From: Murimonas intestini
Lineage (GTDB): Bacteria; Bacillota; Clostridia; Lachnospirales; Lachnospiraceae
Assembly (NCBI GenBank): GCA_003148945.1
Contig: QGGY01000006.1
Location: 299,933 to 363,932 of the forward strand
Direction of reading: 5' to 3'
DNA: 64,000 nt
Made by a program: the position numbers and the translations under genes. Under the pieces are notes generated by a model. It was given only the letters and a program-made list of their open reading frames with translations. It was not told the origin of the DNA and made no database searches. Below are positions 34,387-43,696 of the stretch, one piece after another; the stretch's first letter is position 1, and each line of letters begins with the position of its first letter.

Positions 34387-35016
34387 TCAACACTCATCAA
34401 AATAATTCTGCAGTTTTTCTACAAATTGTCCTATATGCAGACCATCCACAAAAGAATGATGTGCCTGAACAGAAACCGGTATCATTGTCCGTCCATCTTT
34501 TTCATAATACTTTCCCCAATCAAAAAGAGGGGTTGCATTGTCTTTCTTCCCCGCATTCGTATGCGAAATATGCGTATATGTAACCCAAGGCATAGGAGAA
34601 CATTGGAACACATCATTTCCCAAGGGACCTGTAAAATATTCTTTCTGTTCATCTGCTGTCTTTAGCGCCAATTCACAGTATTCTTTCAAATCATCTATAA
34701 ACGGAACATTCACTACCTTAAACAGCTCCGTCTCTTTATTCAGGTATGTAAATGCAGTATCAATCCTGTCAAATAACACTATCTGTCCATCTGCAAACCG
34801 ATAGCGGAACGCCTCAATTTCATTCGCACATTTACAAACTGCATATACCATAGCCATTGTAAAGGAAAGCCCCTGCTCTTTAACAGTATGTCTAAAGTTT
34901 GTAATATCCGCTTCAAATGTCACACAAAATGCAGGTTCGATACTATTCCTGAAAACCATACAATGCATTGCCCTGTTCCATGTTTTTTCATCAATTACCT
35001 TGTATTGATTAGACAT
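34387..35016 (-). CDS. CatA-like (chloramphenicol) O-acetyltransferase
   Basis: A 209-residue enzyme of the type A chloramphenicol acetyltransferase family, which moves acetyl from acetyl-CoA to chloramphenicol. The catalytic histidine motif QAHHSFVDGLHIGQFVEKLQ is present near residues 185-204. The conserved FRYRF segment near 70, CSPMPWVTYTHISH near 140, and FDWGKYYEKDGRTMIPVSV are as expected. Length fits (about 215). AGGAGG lies eight bases before the ATG. Other CatA-like proteins without proven drug activity exist, so resistance is likely but not certain. It is followed by a broken streptogramin-type acetyltransferase on the same strand. Confidence 0.88.
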   Translation of the reverse strand: MSNQYKVIDEKTWNRAMHCMVFRNSIEPAFCVTFEADITNFRHTVKEQGLSFTMAMVYAVCKCANEIEAFRYRFADGQIVLFDRIDTAFTYLNKETELFKVVNVPFIDDLKEYCELALKTADEQKEYFTGPLGNDVFQCSPMPWVTYTHISHTNAGKKDNATPLFDWGKYYEKDGRTMIPVSVQAHHSFVDGLHIGQFVEKLQNYFDEC

Positions 35017-35389
35017 AGCTTTTGCCTCCTAAATTTAAATTATGATATGATAAGTTCAGTTTACTATATTTTTGGTAATGAGTCTATAGTAAGAGGGGTT
35101 TTTAATCTGCTTTTGGTCTCAAGTATGCTGATGGGTATGAATATTCTCGTGCGCGAATCTGAACCGTTATTCCGGAAGCATTTTTACCGTAATATACAGG
35201 ATTATTCTTCTATTAACTCAATAAACGAGCTGATTTACTGCAAATAATGTCACAGTCCCTACATTCAATAAAGCATTCAACAAAATTTTTTTGAATAAGA
35301 TAGTTTTACCTGCCAGACTTAATCTGTCTCGTTAAAGAATTAAAAGTTTTATGTCATACAGAAATAACTTCTTTTGAATCATTTCTATA
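35017..35389. other. Intergenic region without a recognisable gene
   Basis: This is a 373-base AT-rich stretch between the CatA-like gene and the DUF6602 gene. The plus strand carries a protein-like tail ending at 35247 (NILVRESEPLFRKHFYRNIQ and onward) without a start or ribosome site. I do not recognise it; it may be the end of a lost gene. The promoter for the CatA-like gene must lie here, but no clear -35/-10 pair was identified. Confidence 0.4.
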
Positions 35390-36253
35390 TTAAATAATAT
35401 CAGAAGTCAAATATGAGGCAAAGGAAAATTCATATTCATTAATTTTATCTAAAAGTGAATTAATGCTGATTAGAAACTGTATAATATGATTATATTCATC
35501 GTCCATGTTAATTTCTATAAAATGATTATCACATTTATAATCTGCTTCATCTACTATATGATGTGGAAAATCCCATATTATTGCATCATCATTTTTTAAC
35601 TCAGATCCTTTTATAATAGACGCAAACTTTTTTAATACATCTGTATCTGTTAATTTATATGAAAAAAATCCATCATGTAAACTCAAAATCACATTATGCC
35701 TGTACTTTACTTCTGAAATATCCTTATAAACCTCATCGAAATCAATTTCTGTAAAGTTAAAAGATAACTTATTACATATTAAAAATGTAAAAATTTCATT
35801 ACATTCATCAAATTTATTTAATTGAGTTATTGATGATTTAGATCGTTCATCAAGCAACATTTTATTTTTTGAAAGTTTTATTAAAGCATCTGAGAACTCT
35901 TTTTTATCAAGAGTTGATTTTACTTCACCAATACCTTTTACAATCTCAATAGGGAAAAATTTACATATGCCGTTATCTATTAATGGAATAGTATTATTTT
36001 TATACATTACAATATCACATTGTGTGCTAACACTATTGTTTGAGGTAATTAAAAAACCATCGGAAATATTGATACTTTTATTACTTGTATACATTAATAA
36101 CTCTTTTGCAGCTCTTTCCTTATACATCCCGTACTCTAATGGATGGAATATTTTATCTTTTCTAGTAAAGATATTATTTGCAACATCTCCAAAAGTACTA
36201 GCAAAAACATCTATTTTTTGCTCTATTATATTCTTAAAAATTTCACTAGCCAT
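35390..36253 (-). CDS. DUF6602-like protein, AT-rich
   Basis: A 287-residue protein. The pattern HPLEYGMYKERAAKELLMYTSNKSINISDGFLITSNNSVSTQCDIVMYKNNTIPL followed by FPIEIVKGIGEVKSTLDKKEFSDALIKL (about residues 35-130) fits DUF6602, a restriction-endonuclease-like domain. The Q-DIV and E-VKS residues resemble the D...ExK active site of PD-(D/E)XK nucleases. The family is often found near restriction and defence genes. The coding sequence is visibly more AT-rich than its neighbours, which suggests transfer from another genome. It stands alone, with AAAGGGAAAG before the ATG. Its function is not known. Confidence 0.7.
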   Translation of the reverse strand: MASEIFKNIIEQKIDVFASTFGDVANNIFTRKDKIFHPLEYGMYKERAAKELLMYTSNKSINISDGFLITSNNSVSTQCDIVMYKNNTIPLIDNGICKFFPIEIVKGIGEVKSTLDKKEFSDALIKLSKNKMLLDERSKSSITQLNKFDECNEIFTFLICNKLSFNFTEIDFDEVYKDISEVKYRHNVILSLHDGFFSYKLTDTDVLKKFASIIKGSELKNDDAIIWDFPHHIVDEADYKCDNHFIEINMDDEYNHIIQFLISINSLLDKINEYEFSFASYLTSDII

Positions 36254-36634
36254 AATTTACTTTCCCTTTAGTTTATTGGTAAAATCTTTTCGTCACATCA
36301 TCTTTTTGATAGCACTCTCCGCATCAATTCCATACATCGTCTTTTTACCTGTTATATCAGGCCCGTCACCCTAAATCTCACTACACTATTCAACTTTTCC
36401 ATACCCGATAATATGGCTATGAGGGAATAGGTCCACTCCCATCGTCTTGACATCGTTTTTCCTTGGACACTCCGTATCCAGTTATCCAAAATTTCGAACA
36501 ACTCAAACTGCAGATATAAAGAATTTCTTTACAACTGATGAATGTGGCGTATTCTGAACTATTCAGCAAACCCGAATGGTTCAAATAGCATCTGTACTGT
36601 TATGAACCATTCAAATTTTCCGAAGAGTTCGCTT
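36254..36634. other. Decayed sequence between DUF6602 and the ABC-3C locus
   Basis: No intact gene is seen. On the minus strand, stop-interrupted fragments read KNDVKTMGVDLFPHSHIIGY and GPDITGKKTMYGIDAESAIK, which look like former coding sequence. The first has the VDxFP feature found near the C-terminus of RlmD-type methyltransferases, a weak resemblance. A hairpin (GAATGGTTCA at 36574-36583, TGAACCATTC at 36603-36612) lies at the right end. Confidence 0.4.
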
Positions 36635-36789
36635 TTACTTCTTTTTACTCTTTTGCTCCAATTGCTTTATGCTATCCAAATAGTCCTGCTCCACACTACT
36701 GAGTGTTTTGGCTCTGTATTTTTTGTATTCTGTCTGTGCTTTGTCCATCGCCTGATTGTGACTGATGCTTCCATTTCCAAAATGTAAAT
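36635..36789 (-). pseudogene. RhuM family protein, C-terminal remnant
   Basis: A 46-residue fragment with no start reads HFGNGSISHNQAMDKAQTEY followed by KKYRAKTLSSVEQDYLDSIKQLEQKSKKK and a TAA stop. This matches the C-terminal end of RhuM (virulence protein/Fic-DOC associated) proteins, in which GxISHxxAxxxAExEYxKYR is conserved. The rest of the gene is missing; the fragment begins next to the 3' end of the ABC-3C ATPase gene. It marks a deletion or replacement event at this border. Confidence 0.65.
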
Positions 36790-36800
36790 TAACCTATGCA

Positions 36801-38738
36801 TTACTCTTGAGATTTACTCTCATACCAATCATTTGGCACGAGGTTTTTGTCAATTGGCCACCAGTTTTCACGAATGTATTTTTTGTAGAATTCCTTATCT
36901 TTATTTGGTTCCGCATGGTCAACAATAATAACCTGCAGCTTTCCTTTCATCTCCTCTGTACGTCTAATTATAAACTGGTACATTTTATTGACTTCGTTCC
37001 AGTCAATATTCTTTTCATCCAACTCTGAAGGAAAGTAAACCTGCGAAGGTTGATCAAGAAATATAAAACTTGGAACAGGACGATTTGCCATAATAAAGAA
37101 CTGTTGTAACGCAAAATAAGTAATAAGGTGAACTCCTACCCAGTTTGAACCGCTACCTAATTGTTTTAACGGCACTGGCCTTTCTGGTTTATCCACTATA
37201 ACAGTAACTTTATTTAAATCAAGCCGGTATGGATTATCGCAATGTTCAAGTTGCAATTCTTCAGCCCAAGCTGTCATATTACCTTGTATGCGAGAAAGAA
37301 CTGACTGTTTTCGCTCCTCAACAGAATCTCTATCAAGAATACTATCTATTTCAGTGAGACGATCTTCAATTTTTTTAATCACTTGCTCTTGCTTCTCTGA
37401 TTCCATATCAGCCTCAACGCTTTCAACCCATAAGCTAATTCTCCCGACAACCTTGGCTCGCCTAGCATTTAAATCTTGTAGGCGTTTTTTGTCATCATCC
37501 TGCCTGTATAACCCATCAATTTCAACCTCAAATGTCCGAAGTATCTCTTGTTTTTTCTCACGTTCCTGCTCCAAATCAGAAATAAAAGAGCGTAACTTAG
37601 GCTGTTCACGCGTAACATTTGCAATCGACTTGTCTAAATTTTTGATAGAGGTTTTTATCATTTCCACGCTAGGGAGCGGTTGTTCCAGCTTTCCAGAACA
37701 TAACGGACACTTTTCTGGTTCAAAATTTAGTTGCTCAAAAAGTCCAATTGACTCCAGTCTTACCTTCTGGTGCTTGGCTTCTCCAGAATATCCTGTTGTC
37801 TCTCCAACAAATCTTTTGGCATTCTCAATATTAATGCTAATCTCATCGCAATCTTCCTGTATCTTCTGCAGTTCACTTTGCAAAAAAGTGAGGCGATCCA
37901 TTGCATTATTGGATTCCACCTTGCTTGGAGTCCAGCTCATAGCATCTTGTAATACGGCATACATTGCATGATAATCTTGATAGTCAACCGATGTTAAACT
38001 ATCAATAAGACCAACTTGACGGGCCTCCTCAATCAGGGAAACTGCTCTTTCAAAACCTCCGCCCATTAAATAACGATTTTCTTCAAGTTTTCGCTTTTCT
38101 AATACTAGTTTTCGTTTTAGCAATACTCTTTCGTTTTCAAGTGCCAAGGCTTCTTCGCTAACGGCTCCTAAAAAATATGGCAAAGTATCTTTAATCGCTT
38201 GGGTAATGAAGTCATCAGATTGGTGGTGAAACAGAAAATTCTTTGCAGCAATTTCATCTTGACCTTGAAAACAATAGTATAATGCATGTCTAATATTAGC
38301 AGCCAGCGGTAAGCGACTTTGTCCTTCAGGTGGTATATTTAGATTTTCTGATATTCCCAGCCTACTCGTTAGTGCCTGTTCAATTCCAGCAACATTTGTA
38401 TTAGATAAAAAATTGAGTTGTTCAGGAACCTCTATTTTTTCTCCAACTTCAATGTAACAAAATTTTGTTGTTTGCTGTCCTTTATCTGGGTTTTTACGTG
38501 CCACAAATACACGTTCACAATCAAACTGAAGCAAAATCCCATACCACGATGCATTATCACGAACAACACCATCTGCGATATTGCAAGAGTCCCCTCCTAA
38601 GCAATAATCTATGATATCTCCCACTACAGATTTTCCTGATTTTGATCTTCCTGTAATAATATTTACCTGACCCAATACGAAAGGAAGATGCCGCACTTTT
38701 CCATTGTAACCATATAGCACAAGTTCACGTATCTGCAT
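36801..38738 (-). CDS. ABC-3C system ATPase (DUF3732, Rad50-like with zinc hook)
   Basis: A 645-residue ABC ATPase of the DUF3732 group. Walker A is GRSKSGKS at residues 30-37. A coiled coil (about 195-300 and 350-460) is interrupted by a Rad50-type zinc hook CPLC at 344-347, and the C-terminal head has LGSGSNWVGVHLITYFALQQFF (signature) and FIFLDQPSQVYFPS (Walker B). In the three-component ABC conflict systems described by comparative genomics, this ATPase is thought to sense invasion and release an effector. It overlaps the middle-component gene by one base (TAATG). The frame is intact. Confidence 0.9.
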   Translation of the reverse strand: MQIRELVLYGYNGKVRHLPFVLGQVNIITGRSKSGKSVVGDIIDYCLGGDSCNIADGVVRDNASWYGILLQFDCERVFVARKNPDKGQQTTKFCYIEVGEKIEVPEQLNFLSNTNVAGIEQALTSRLGISENLNIPPEGQSRLPLAANIRHALYYCFQGQDEIAAKNFLFHHQSDDFITQAIKDTLPYFLGAVSEEALALENERVLLKRKLVLEKRKLEENRYLMGGGFERAVSLIEEARQVGLIDSLTSVDYQDYHAMYAVLQDAMSWTPSKVESNNAMDRLTFLQSELQKIQEDCDEISINIENAKRFVGETTGYSGEAKHQKVRLESIGLFEQLNFEPEKCPLCSGKLEQPLPSVEMIKTSIKNLDKSIANVTREQPKLRSFISDLEQEREKKQEILRTFEVEIDGLYRQDDDKKRLQDLNARRAKVVGRISLWVESVEADMESEKQEQVIKKIEDRLTEIDSILDRDSVEERKQSVLSRIQGNMTAWAEELQLEHCDNPYRLDLNKVTVIVDKPERPVPLKQLGSGSNWVGVHLITYFALQQFFIMANRPVPSFIFLDQPSQVYFPSELDEKNIDWNEVNKMYQFIIRRTEEMKGKLQVIIVDHAEPNKDKEFYKKYIRENWWPIDKNLVPNDWYESKSQE

Positions 38739-39226
38739 TATGGTCTCACCCCCAATTCAACATATATTGTCTCTACTTTTCCAGCCCCTGCAAACCATTT
38801 AGCTATATGTTCACTCTTTTTTATGCACTCTGTTACTTCATCATCTACAAATTTGGTTTTGCTTAAAGACCGTGCACTTGCTGGTGCCTCTAACTCTCCA
38901 TTTGGAGTTAAAAGTATTTTTTCTGTTTGCAAAAGAAATTCGATAGATTCATTTGTAATCGGAACCAATTCTTTTGCTCTTTGGGGAAAGTCAATTAACA
39001 ATTGTGGATACTTCTGAACCCATAATAGCAATTGTGTACGGCTATTTATACAACTTCTGGTTCCTTTGTGAAGTACAAGAGGCAAAACCAAGTAAATAAG
39101 TGGAAACGGAAATGCACGATTTGTTTTCTCACCATAAGTCTTAATTGTTGTATACAATAATCTCCCGCAGAACGCCGGATTTAGGAGATAGGCCACCTCA
39201 TGTGCTCTTATTTTCCAGCTTTTCAC
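38738..39226 (-). CDS. ABC-3C system middle component
   Basis: A 162-residue protein: the RAHEVAYLLNPAFCGRLLYTTIKTY opening, FPFPLIYLVLPLVLHKGTR near 40-58, and the C-terminal CIKKSEHIAKWFAGAGKVETIYVELGVRP are typical of the three-component ABC system middle component, a winged-helix-like adaptor between ATPase and effector. The start codon is GTG at 39226, with GGGAGGT eight bases upstream. It is followed by the ATPase gene with a one-base overlap and preceded by the effector frame. Confidence 0.87.
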   Translation of the reverse strand: MKSWKIRAHEVAYLLNPAFCGRLLYTTIKTYGEKTNRAFPFPLIYLVLPLVLHKGTRSCINSRTQLLLWVQKYPQLLIDFPQRAKELVPITNESIEFLLQTEKILLTPNGELEAPASARSLSKTKFVDDEVTECIKKSEHIAKWFAGAGKVETIYVELGVRP

Positions 39227-39242
39227 TTGTAACCACCTCCCT

Positions 39243-40424
39243 TTAATTATTCAATAGTTCCTTGAGGCGATCATAAAAATCTTTATGCCACCCTACTCTA
39301 AGTTGATTTGCTAGAATGTGATAACTACCACGCATTACAAAAGCCTCTTGACATTTTGGACGAATTCTTATATCTTTCTTCTCGATATCAGTAAAAAGCT
39401 TGCGACCCTCTCTAATTTTCTCATCTTCGGTCACACCCGCATATTCCATCAACTCATCTTCCATTGAAGCAAAAGAATGCTCCCATTCGTCAATTAATCT
39501 TTCTTCATATTTACCTAACTCATTTATATAAAGAAGATCATTTCTAATCCAATTAGCCCTTTGTCTAAATGCACGATAATAGTCTCTTAGTGCCATCTGC
39601 ATCCGACGGCTTCCTATTGAAATCAGTTTAAGCTGCTCGTAAAAAATCTTTTCATCTGCGCCCAAATCACTTTCTTTGAAATCTCCCACATCAAAAATAT
39701 CAATTGGAAGATTTTCATCGGTGTATTCTTGACTTATGGATACTATAAACGACCTCACTTGATTTTGAGTAACAAATATAGGATTGTCTGAACAGAGAGC
39801 CTCAATCGCTTTCTTATACCACCAGCCTTCCAGACGTTCACATATTGAATCTTCATATTTGGGGATGCAACTATAGCGTATTTGCTTGCGAAATGTTTTC
39901 TCAACGTCAATGATATTACTTGCATTATCAATAATATAAATTTGACTAAGTAACTTTTTCAGGGTATTTTCATCTGTTTTTGAAAAAGCCTCATAGTACT
40001 TTTTATGTTCCTTATTTTCTGATTTGTCAGAAACACTTTTTAATTTCTGATATGCATTATCCGCATTTCTTTTATCGTTGTTTTTTTAAAAGTCTGAGGC
40101 TGCCTCATCAGGTGCAACGGCTGTCGTAATTATTAAAAATTTTGTTTCATTAAGCATATCTGGGATTTTGGTAATTGTATCAATCCAAACCTTTAACGTT
40201 CTCCACAAGTCAGTACTTGCATCTGTAAGATTTCCATGCTTTTGCACATGGTGCTTTAACTGTATCAACTGCCTTGGTTCTCCATCCTGACTAAAAGCAA
40301 CATCGTCAAATTTTTCGATGCTTATTTGAAAATCAGGATTTTCATCATCCAGTAATAAAGCTAAAGCATATCGAACCTGATATAAATAGCCTATCATCTG
40401 TTCAGAAGCTTGGTGTTTCGACAT
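39243..40424 (-). pseudogene. ABC-3C system effector with N-terminal nuclease domain, interrupted by a stop codon
   Basis: One continuous frame of 393 codons from a strong start (AGGAGG at good spacing before the ATG at 40424) contains a single in-frame TAA at 40086-40088. The N-terminal 112 residues look like a DUF4297-type dsDNA nuclease domain: ASEQMIGYLYQVRYALALLL, SIEKFDDVAF and RQLIQLKHHV carry the E-DD-QxK active-site pattern, followed by NLTDASTDLWRTLKVW. After the stop, the same frame continues with KNNDKRNADNAYQKLKSVSD and on to the helical C-terminal domain typical of ABC-3C effectors (residues about 220-393). A single base change from a leucine codon (TTA to TAA) explains it. The effector is presumably inactive unless the stop is read through. 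Confidence 0.88.
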
Positions 40425-40544
40425 TGGAAGACCTCCTCTCCACTTTTTTACAATTATATCACAATATCAACAATTGTCACATCTCATTTGGTAGAAATGC
40501 GATGGTTTTGTTACACGGAATCTTCACCTTCTCGATTAGATTTC

Positions 40545-41122
40545 TCAATCAATTTGCTGCTTATTGGCAATTCTGATTTGTTCAGCACACAGTTCGCGCA
40601 TCACCATTATGACATTGCCCCAGTTTATTCCGCTGCATAGAAGAATTTATTCTGATAAGTAACCAAAACCTCTGCAGTATAGGACTATTCTCCACTTCAT
40701 CCATAACTTCTGGCAGATGGTTTTCTGTACTCTGTTTACGAGTTGTTGCAAGCAACGCATCATGCATCACGGTTTGGTCTAATGTTTTCCGTAAAGCTGA
40801 TACAGAACATTAACATCATAAAAATCTCTCATCCGTGTATTGGTAACTGCCCGAGTGATAATGGATTCTAGCTTCTCAGCCAGAACCGTTTCCAGATTAT
40901 GCGCAATAATGTCAATGGTGCGATCCTCCAGCATGAATTTGAAATGGTATCGGACTTCTCTTGGTGTAATCGCATTGCCGGTGGATATATATTTTTTAGA
41001 AGAGAAATGCGTTCCAGAAAACACTCCAACATATAATTCTTCACTAAAATCTGTGCATCCGCAGATTTTTCTTTTGACAGGTTGCGGATCAAATCCTTCA
41101 GTTGTCATGCTGTCTTTATCAT
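40545..41122 (-). pseudogene. AbiEii-type nucleotidyltransferase toxin, multiply broken
   Basis: This is a decayed type IV toxin gene of the AbiE abortive-infection family. GGAGG precedes an ATG at 41122 that begins MIKTA, then a TGA (41105-41107) where arginine is usual, then QLKDLIRNLSKEKSADAQIL and VKNYMLECFLERIS. The nucleotidyltransferase core is deleted, and the next recognisable part, in another frame, is KKYISTGNAITPREVRYHFK through NTRMRDFYDVNVLYQLYGK. A one-base loss near 40788 shifts to MHDALLATTRKQSTENHLPE and VMDEVENSP, with further shifts before the end. No AbiEi antitoxin gene is adjacent. Confidence 0.85.
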
Positions 41123-41211
41123 AAGAGTACCTCCATTATTTTCACGGTAGTGTCAAAGACTACCTCACTTTTCATAAAAAAATACCGTAAAATTATAAGG
41201 AGGATGATACT

Positions 41212-42368
41212 ATGGGAGAATTACTAACACGAAAAAGAGGAAAAACCCGGGAATACAGCTTCGAGGGTGCCCGAGTTGATGGAAAACGCAACCCTATTTC
41301 AAAAGTCGGCTTCCGCACCAGAGCGGAAGAGTGTTTACCCCATCAACGATCTCTGTGTCCGATTATATGGATTACTGATTTGAAAATTATGTAAAAAAGC
41401 ATCTCTCTTATAACACCCAGAGAGATTATGAAAGTAAAATCCGTATCCATATTAAGCCTGTTTTGGGTAAGTATCGTCTCGCGTCCCTGGAACCCGACAT
41501 TATACAACTTTGGGTGGATGATCTGAAGGTTAAAAAGGGGCTGTCAAAGAGCATGATTAAAAATTCACTTACCTGTCTGTCCGGCGCTCTGAATTATGCT
41601 GTACAGCCATGTAAATATATTAAATATAATCCCTGTGATTATGTAAAAATCCCTAAAATCCCGGTAGACAAGAACGCACAGACTAAGACAGATTATATCC
41701 TGTCTCTGGATGAGTGGGAGACCATCCTTGCACGTTTTGCAGGTACACATTTTTATCTGCCTTTAATGTCAGGATTTTATGCTGGTTTACGTTTGGGGGA
41801 AAGTTATGGGATAGATTTACTTGAAGATGTCGATTTTGAAAATAGCACCCTTTCTGTAAACCACCAAATGCAGATGCAAAACAAAAATTGGGTGCTGTGT
41901 AATCCTAAATTTGATTCTTTTCGAACTATAAAGATTGGGCCTGAACTACTAAATGCACTTAAAAAAGAAGTTACCAGCCGTAAGAAAAATATGCTTAAAT
42001 ACGGGCCTTATTATCTAAAAACTTATCTTGCTGACGATGGAACAATAACCCAGGCCAGGGCTGATATTATCGTCCCCTATAAGGAGATATGGCCAGCTGC
42101 TGTAAAAGAGAGTGGTGAGCTGACTACAACCGATACTTTTAAATACTGTGTACGCGTGATCCATGATTCATTGAATAACCCTTTGTTCCACCATCATTGC
42201 CTGAGGCATACTCATGGGACCATTCTCGCCGAAAATGGAGCCTGGCCGCGGACTGTTATGGAACGTCTGGGGCACAAGGATATCAAGACCACTTTGGAAA
42301 GATATGTCTTCAATACAGAAAAGCTCCAGAGCGATGCTGTTGACATTTTTGAAAAAGCTGTAAGATGA
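41212..42368 (+). pseudogene. Tyrosine integrase of an ICE-like element, broken
   Basis: AAGGAGGATGATACT precedes an ATG that begins MGELLTRKRGKTREYSFEGA, the Tn916-like integrase start. After GFRTRAE (about 41329) a deletion shifts the frame. In the other frame VFTPSTISVSDYMDY follows, then TGA at 41376-41378 replaces an expected TGG (Trp), and FENYVKKHLSYNTQRDYESK continues without interruption to 42368. The catalytic domain is complete: the AGLRLGE arginine, HHHCLRHTHGT and LGHKDIKTTLERYVF with the tyrosine. A new start near 41463 could give a truncated protein lacking the arm-binding domain. No excisionase gene was seen. Confidence 0.9.
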
Positions 42369-42371
42369 TTT

Positions 42372-42397
42372 TGCCTACCCAATTAAAAAAGGGTAGG
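42372..42397. other. Inverted repeat just downstream of the integrase
   Basis: GCCTACCC and GGGTAGGC are perfect 8-base arms around AATTAAAAAA, four bases past the integrase stop. It may be a terminator for the integrase gene or part of the element's recombination region. Further copies of the GGTAGGC/GCCTACC motif occur up to 42577. Confidence 0.45.
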
Positions 42398-42449
42398 CAG
42401 CTGGTAGGCAAATCACTACTTTTATCGTCTGTATCCTTAGTAAGCAAGC

Positions 42450-42494
42450 TTATTTACGGGCTAAAAGGCACACCGTCTCCACATGCGGTGAAAC
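42450..42494 (-). pseudogene. Fossil copy of an rlmD 3' end (probable attachment site)
   Basis: On the minus strand 15 codons read YNTSVSPHVETVCLLARK and then TAA. This is the usual C-terminal sequence of RlmD (...HVETVxLLxRK). The intact rlmD at 44632 ends VHVETVTLLVRKG. DNA identity between the copies is only partial, so the fossil is not a recent duplication of the local gene. Elements that integrate at the rlmD (rumA) 3' end carry such a replacement end next to their integrase gene, and the broken integrase is indeed 80 bases away. Confidence 0.7.
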
Positions 42495-42664
42495 GCTTGT
42501 ATTATACTACATGGCAAAAAGGGTTATTGTATAAGCATGGTGGGGTAAATTTCTTCGTTTATTTACCCTGCCTACCCCTTTTGAATAAAAATCACCCCTT
42601 TATGAAAACATTTACCCCCTTTAATAAATTTCCTGCAAAAATTGCACATCGCTAAAATATAATG

Positions 42665-43672
42665 TTATTTTCCGTTTTCCTTATCATATTCCAATGCTTG
42701 GTATTCTCTCTGTAATTCCTGCAACAACTCTTCTTCGCTTGGCAGATATAACTTATACTTTGATGCAAAAATCTGTGTTTCATTTTCTGGCAACGTATAC
42801 TTAACTACAGATTCACTTTTATCCGCACACAATACAATTCCTATTGGAGGATTATCTCCTTCATTCATTAATTCACGTTCATAGTAATGTACATACATTT
42901 GCATCTGCCCTAAATCTTGATGTGTCAAATCTCCAATTTTCAAATCAATTAACACAAAGCATTTCAAGATGTAGTTGTAAAAGACAAGGTCTATTCGGAA
43001 ATGCCGTCCATCAAATGTAATCCTCTTTTGTCTGGCAACAAAGGAAAATCCCCTCCCCAATTCTAAAAGGAACTTCTGCAAATGAGTTATCAATGCTTCT
43101 TCTAGATCGCTCTCATAAAAATCATTATTCGGACTCAATCCCAGAAACTCTAATACATATGGGTCACGGATAATATCTTTTGGCACTTTTGCAGGCTCTA
43201 ATTTTTGAATTTCTTCCGAAACTTCCTTTTTATTCTGGCTGGAAAGCAGCCTTTCATAGAAGAACGAATTGATTTGCCTTTCTAACTGCCGCGTACTCCA
43301 ATTTGATTTTACTGCCTCTTCTATATAAAACTGACGAGCATTTTCATTTTCCACTCGCATAAGCAGGCGATAATGTGTCCAACTCAATTCGTCACGCAGT
43401 GCGTGACGAATTGGAAACGTCAAATAAAACTGCCTCATATATTTGAGATTTGTTGGCGTAAAACCTTTCCCAAAATCTATTGTCATCTGTTTCGATAACT
43501 CTGCTATTAGTCTGGTACCATATTCAGCTTTCTCATAACCATCCTGCTGTTCCACAATACTTTTTCCTATATCCCAGTATGCCTCCACCATTGCAAAGTT
43601 TGCTGTTTGATATACTTTATCTCTGGCTTCCGAAAGAATACATTTTATTTGTTCATAAAATTTCTGTTCCAT
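42665..43672 (-). CDS. DUF1016 (YhcG-type) PD-(D/E)XK nuclease domain protein
   Basis: A 335-residue protein. The N-terminal DUF1016_N domain (ARDKVYQTANFAMVEAYWDIGKSIVEQQ to LKYMRQFYLTFP and LSWTHYRLLMRVEN) is followed by a C-terminal nuclease domain with FYNYILKCFVLIDLKIGDLTHQDLGQMQMYVHYYERE. There the D-x(n)-DLK core, preceded by RIDLVFYN, is the PD-(D/E)XK active site. The family is common in defence and restriction islands, and its targets are unknown. GGAAGGAG precedes the ATG. The frame is intact. It lies between the fossil rlmD end and the GIY-YIG gene. Confidence 0.9.
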   Translation of the reverse strand: MEQKFYEQIKCILSEARDKVYQTANFAMVEAYWDIGKSIVEQQDGYEKAEYGTRLIAELSKQMTIDFGKGFTPTNLKYMRQFYLTFPIRHALRDELSWTHYRLLMRVENENARQFYIEEAVKSNWSTRQLERQINSFFYERLLSSQNKKEVSEEIQKLEPAKVPKDIIRDPYVLEFLGLSPNNDFYESDLEEALITHLQKFLLELGRGFSFVARQKRITFDGRHFRIDLVFYNYILKCFVLIDLKIGDLTHQDLGQMQMYVHYYERELMNEGDNPPIGIVLCADKSESVVKYTLPENETQIFASKYKLYLPSEEELLQELQREYQALEYDKENGK

Positions 43673-43696
43673 AAAACTCCTTCCATTTAACCACTT

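Noticed and set aside
34888..35247. Plus-strand frame overlapping the CatA-like gene start
   Set aside because: The first half is antisense to the CatA-like gene. The second half has no start of its own and no recognised family.
42365..42655. Plus-strand frame of 96 codons after the integrase
   Set aside because: No ribosome site, composition unlike protein, and it runs over the inverted repeats and the fossil rlmD end.
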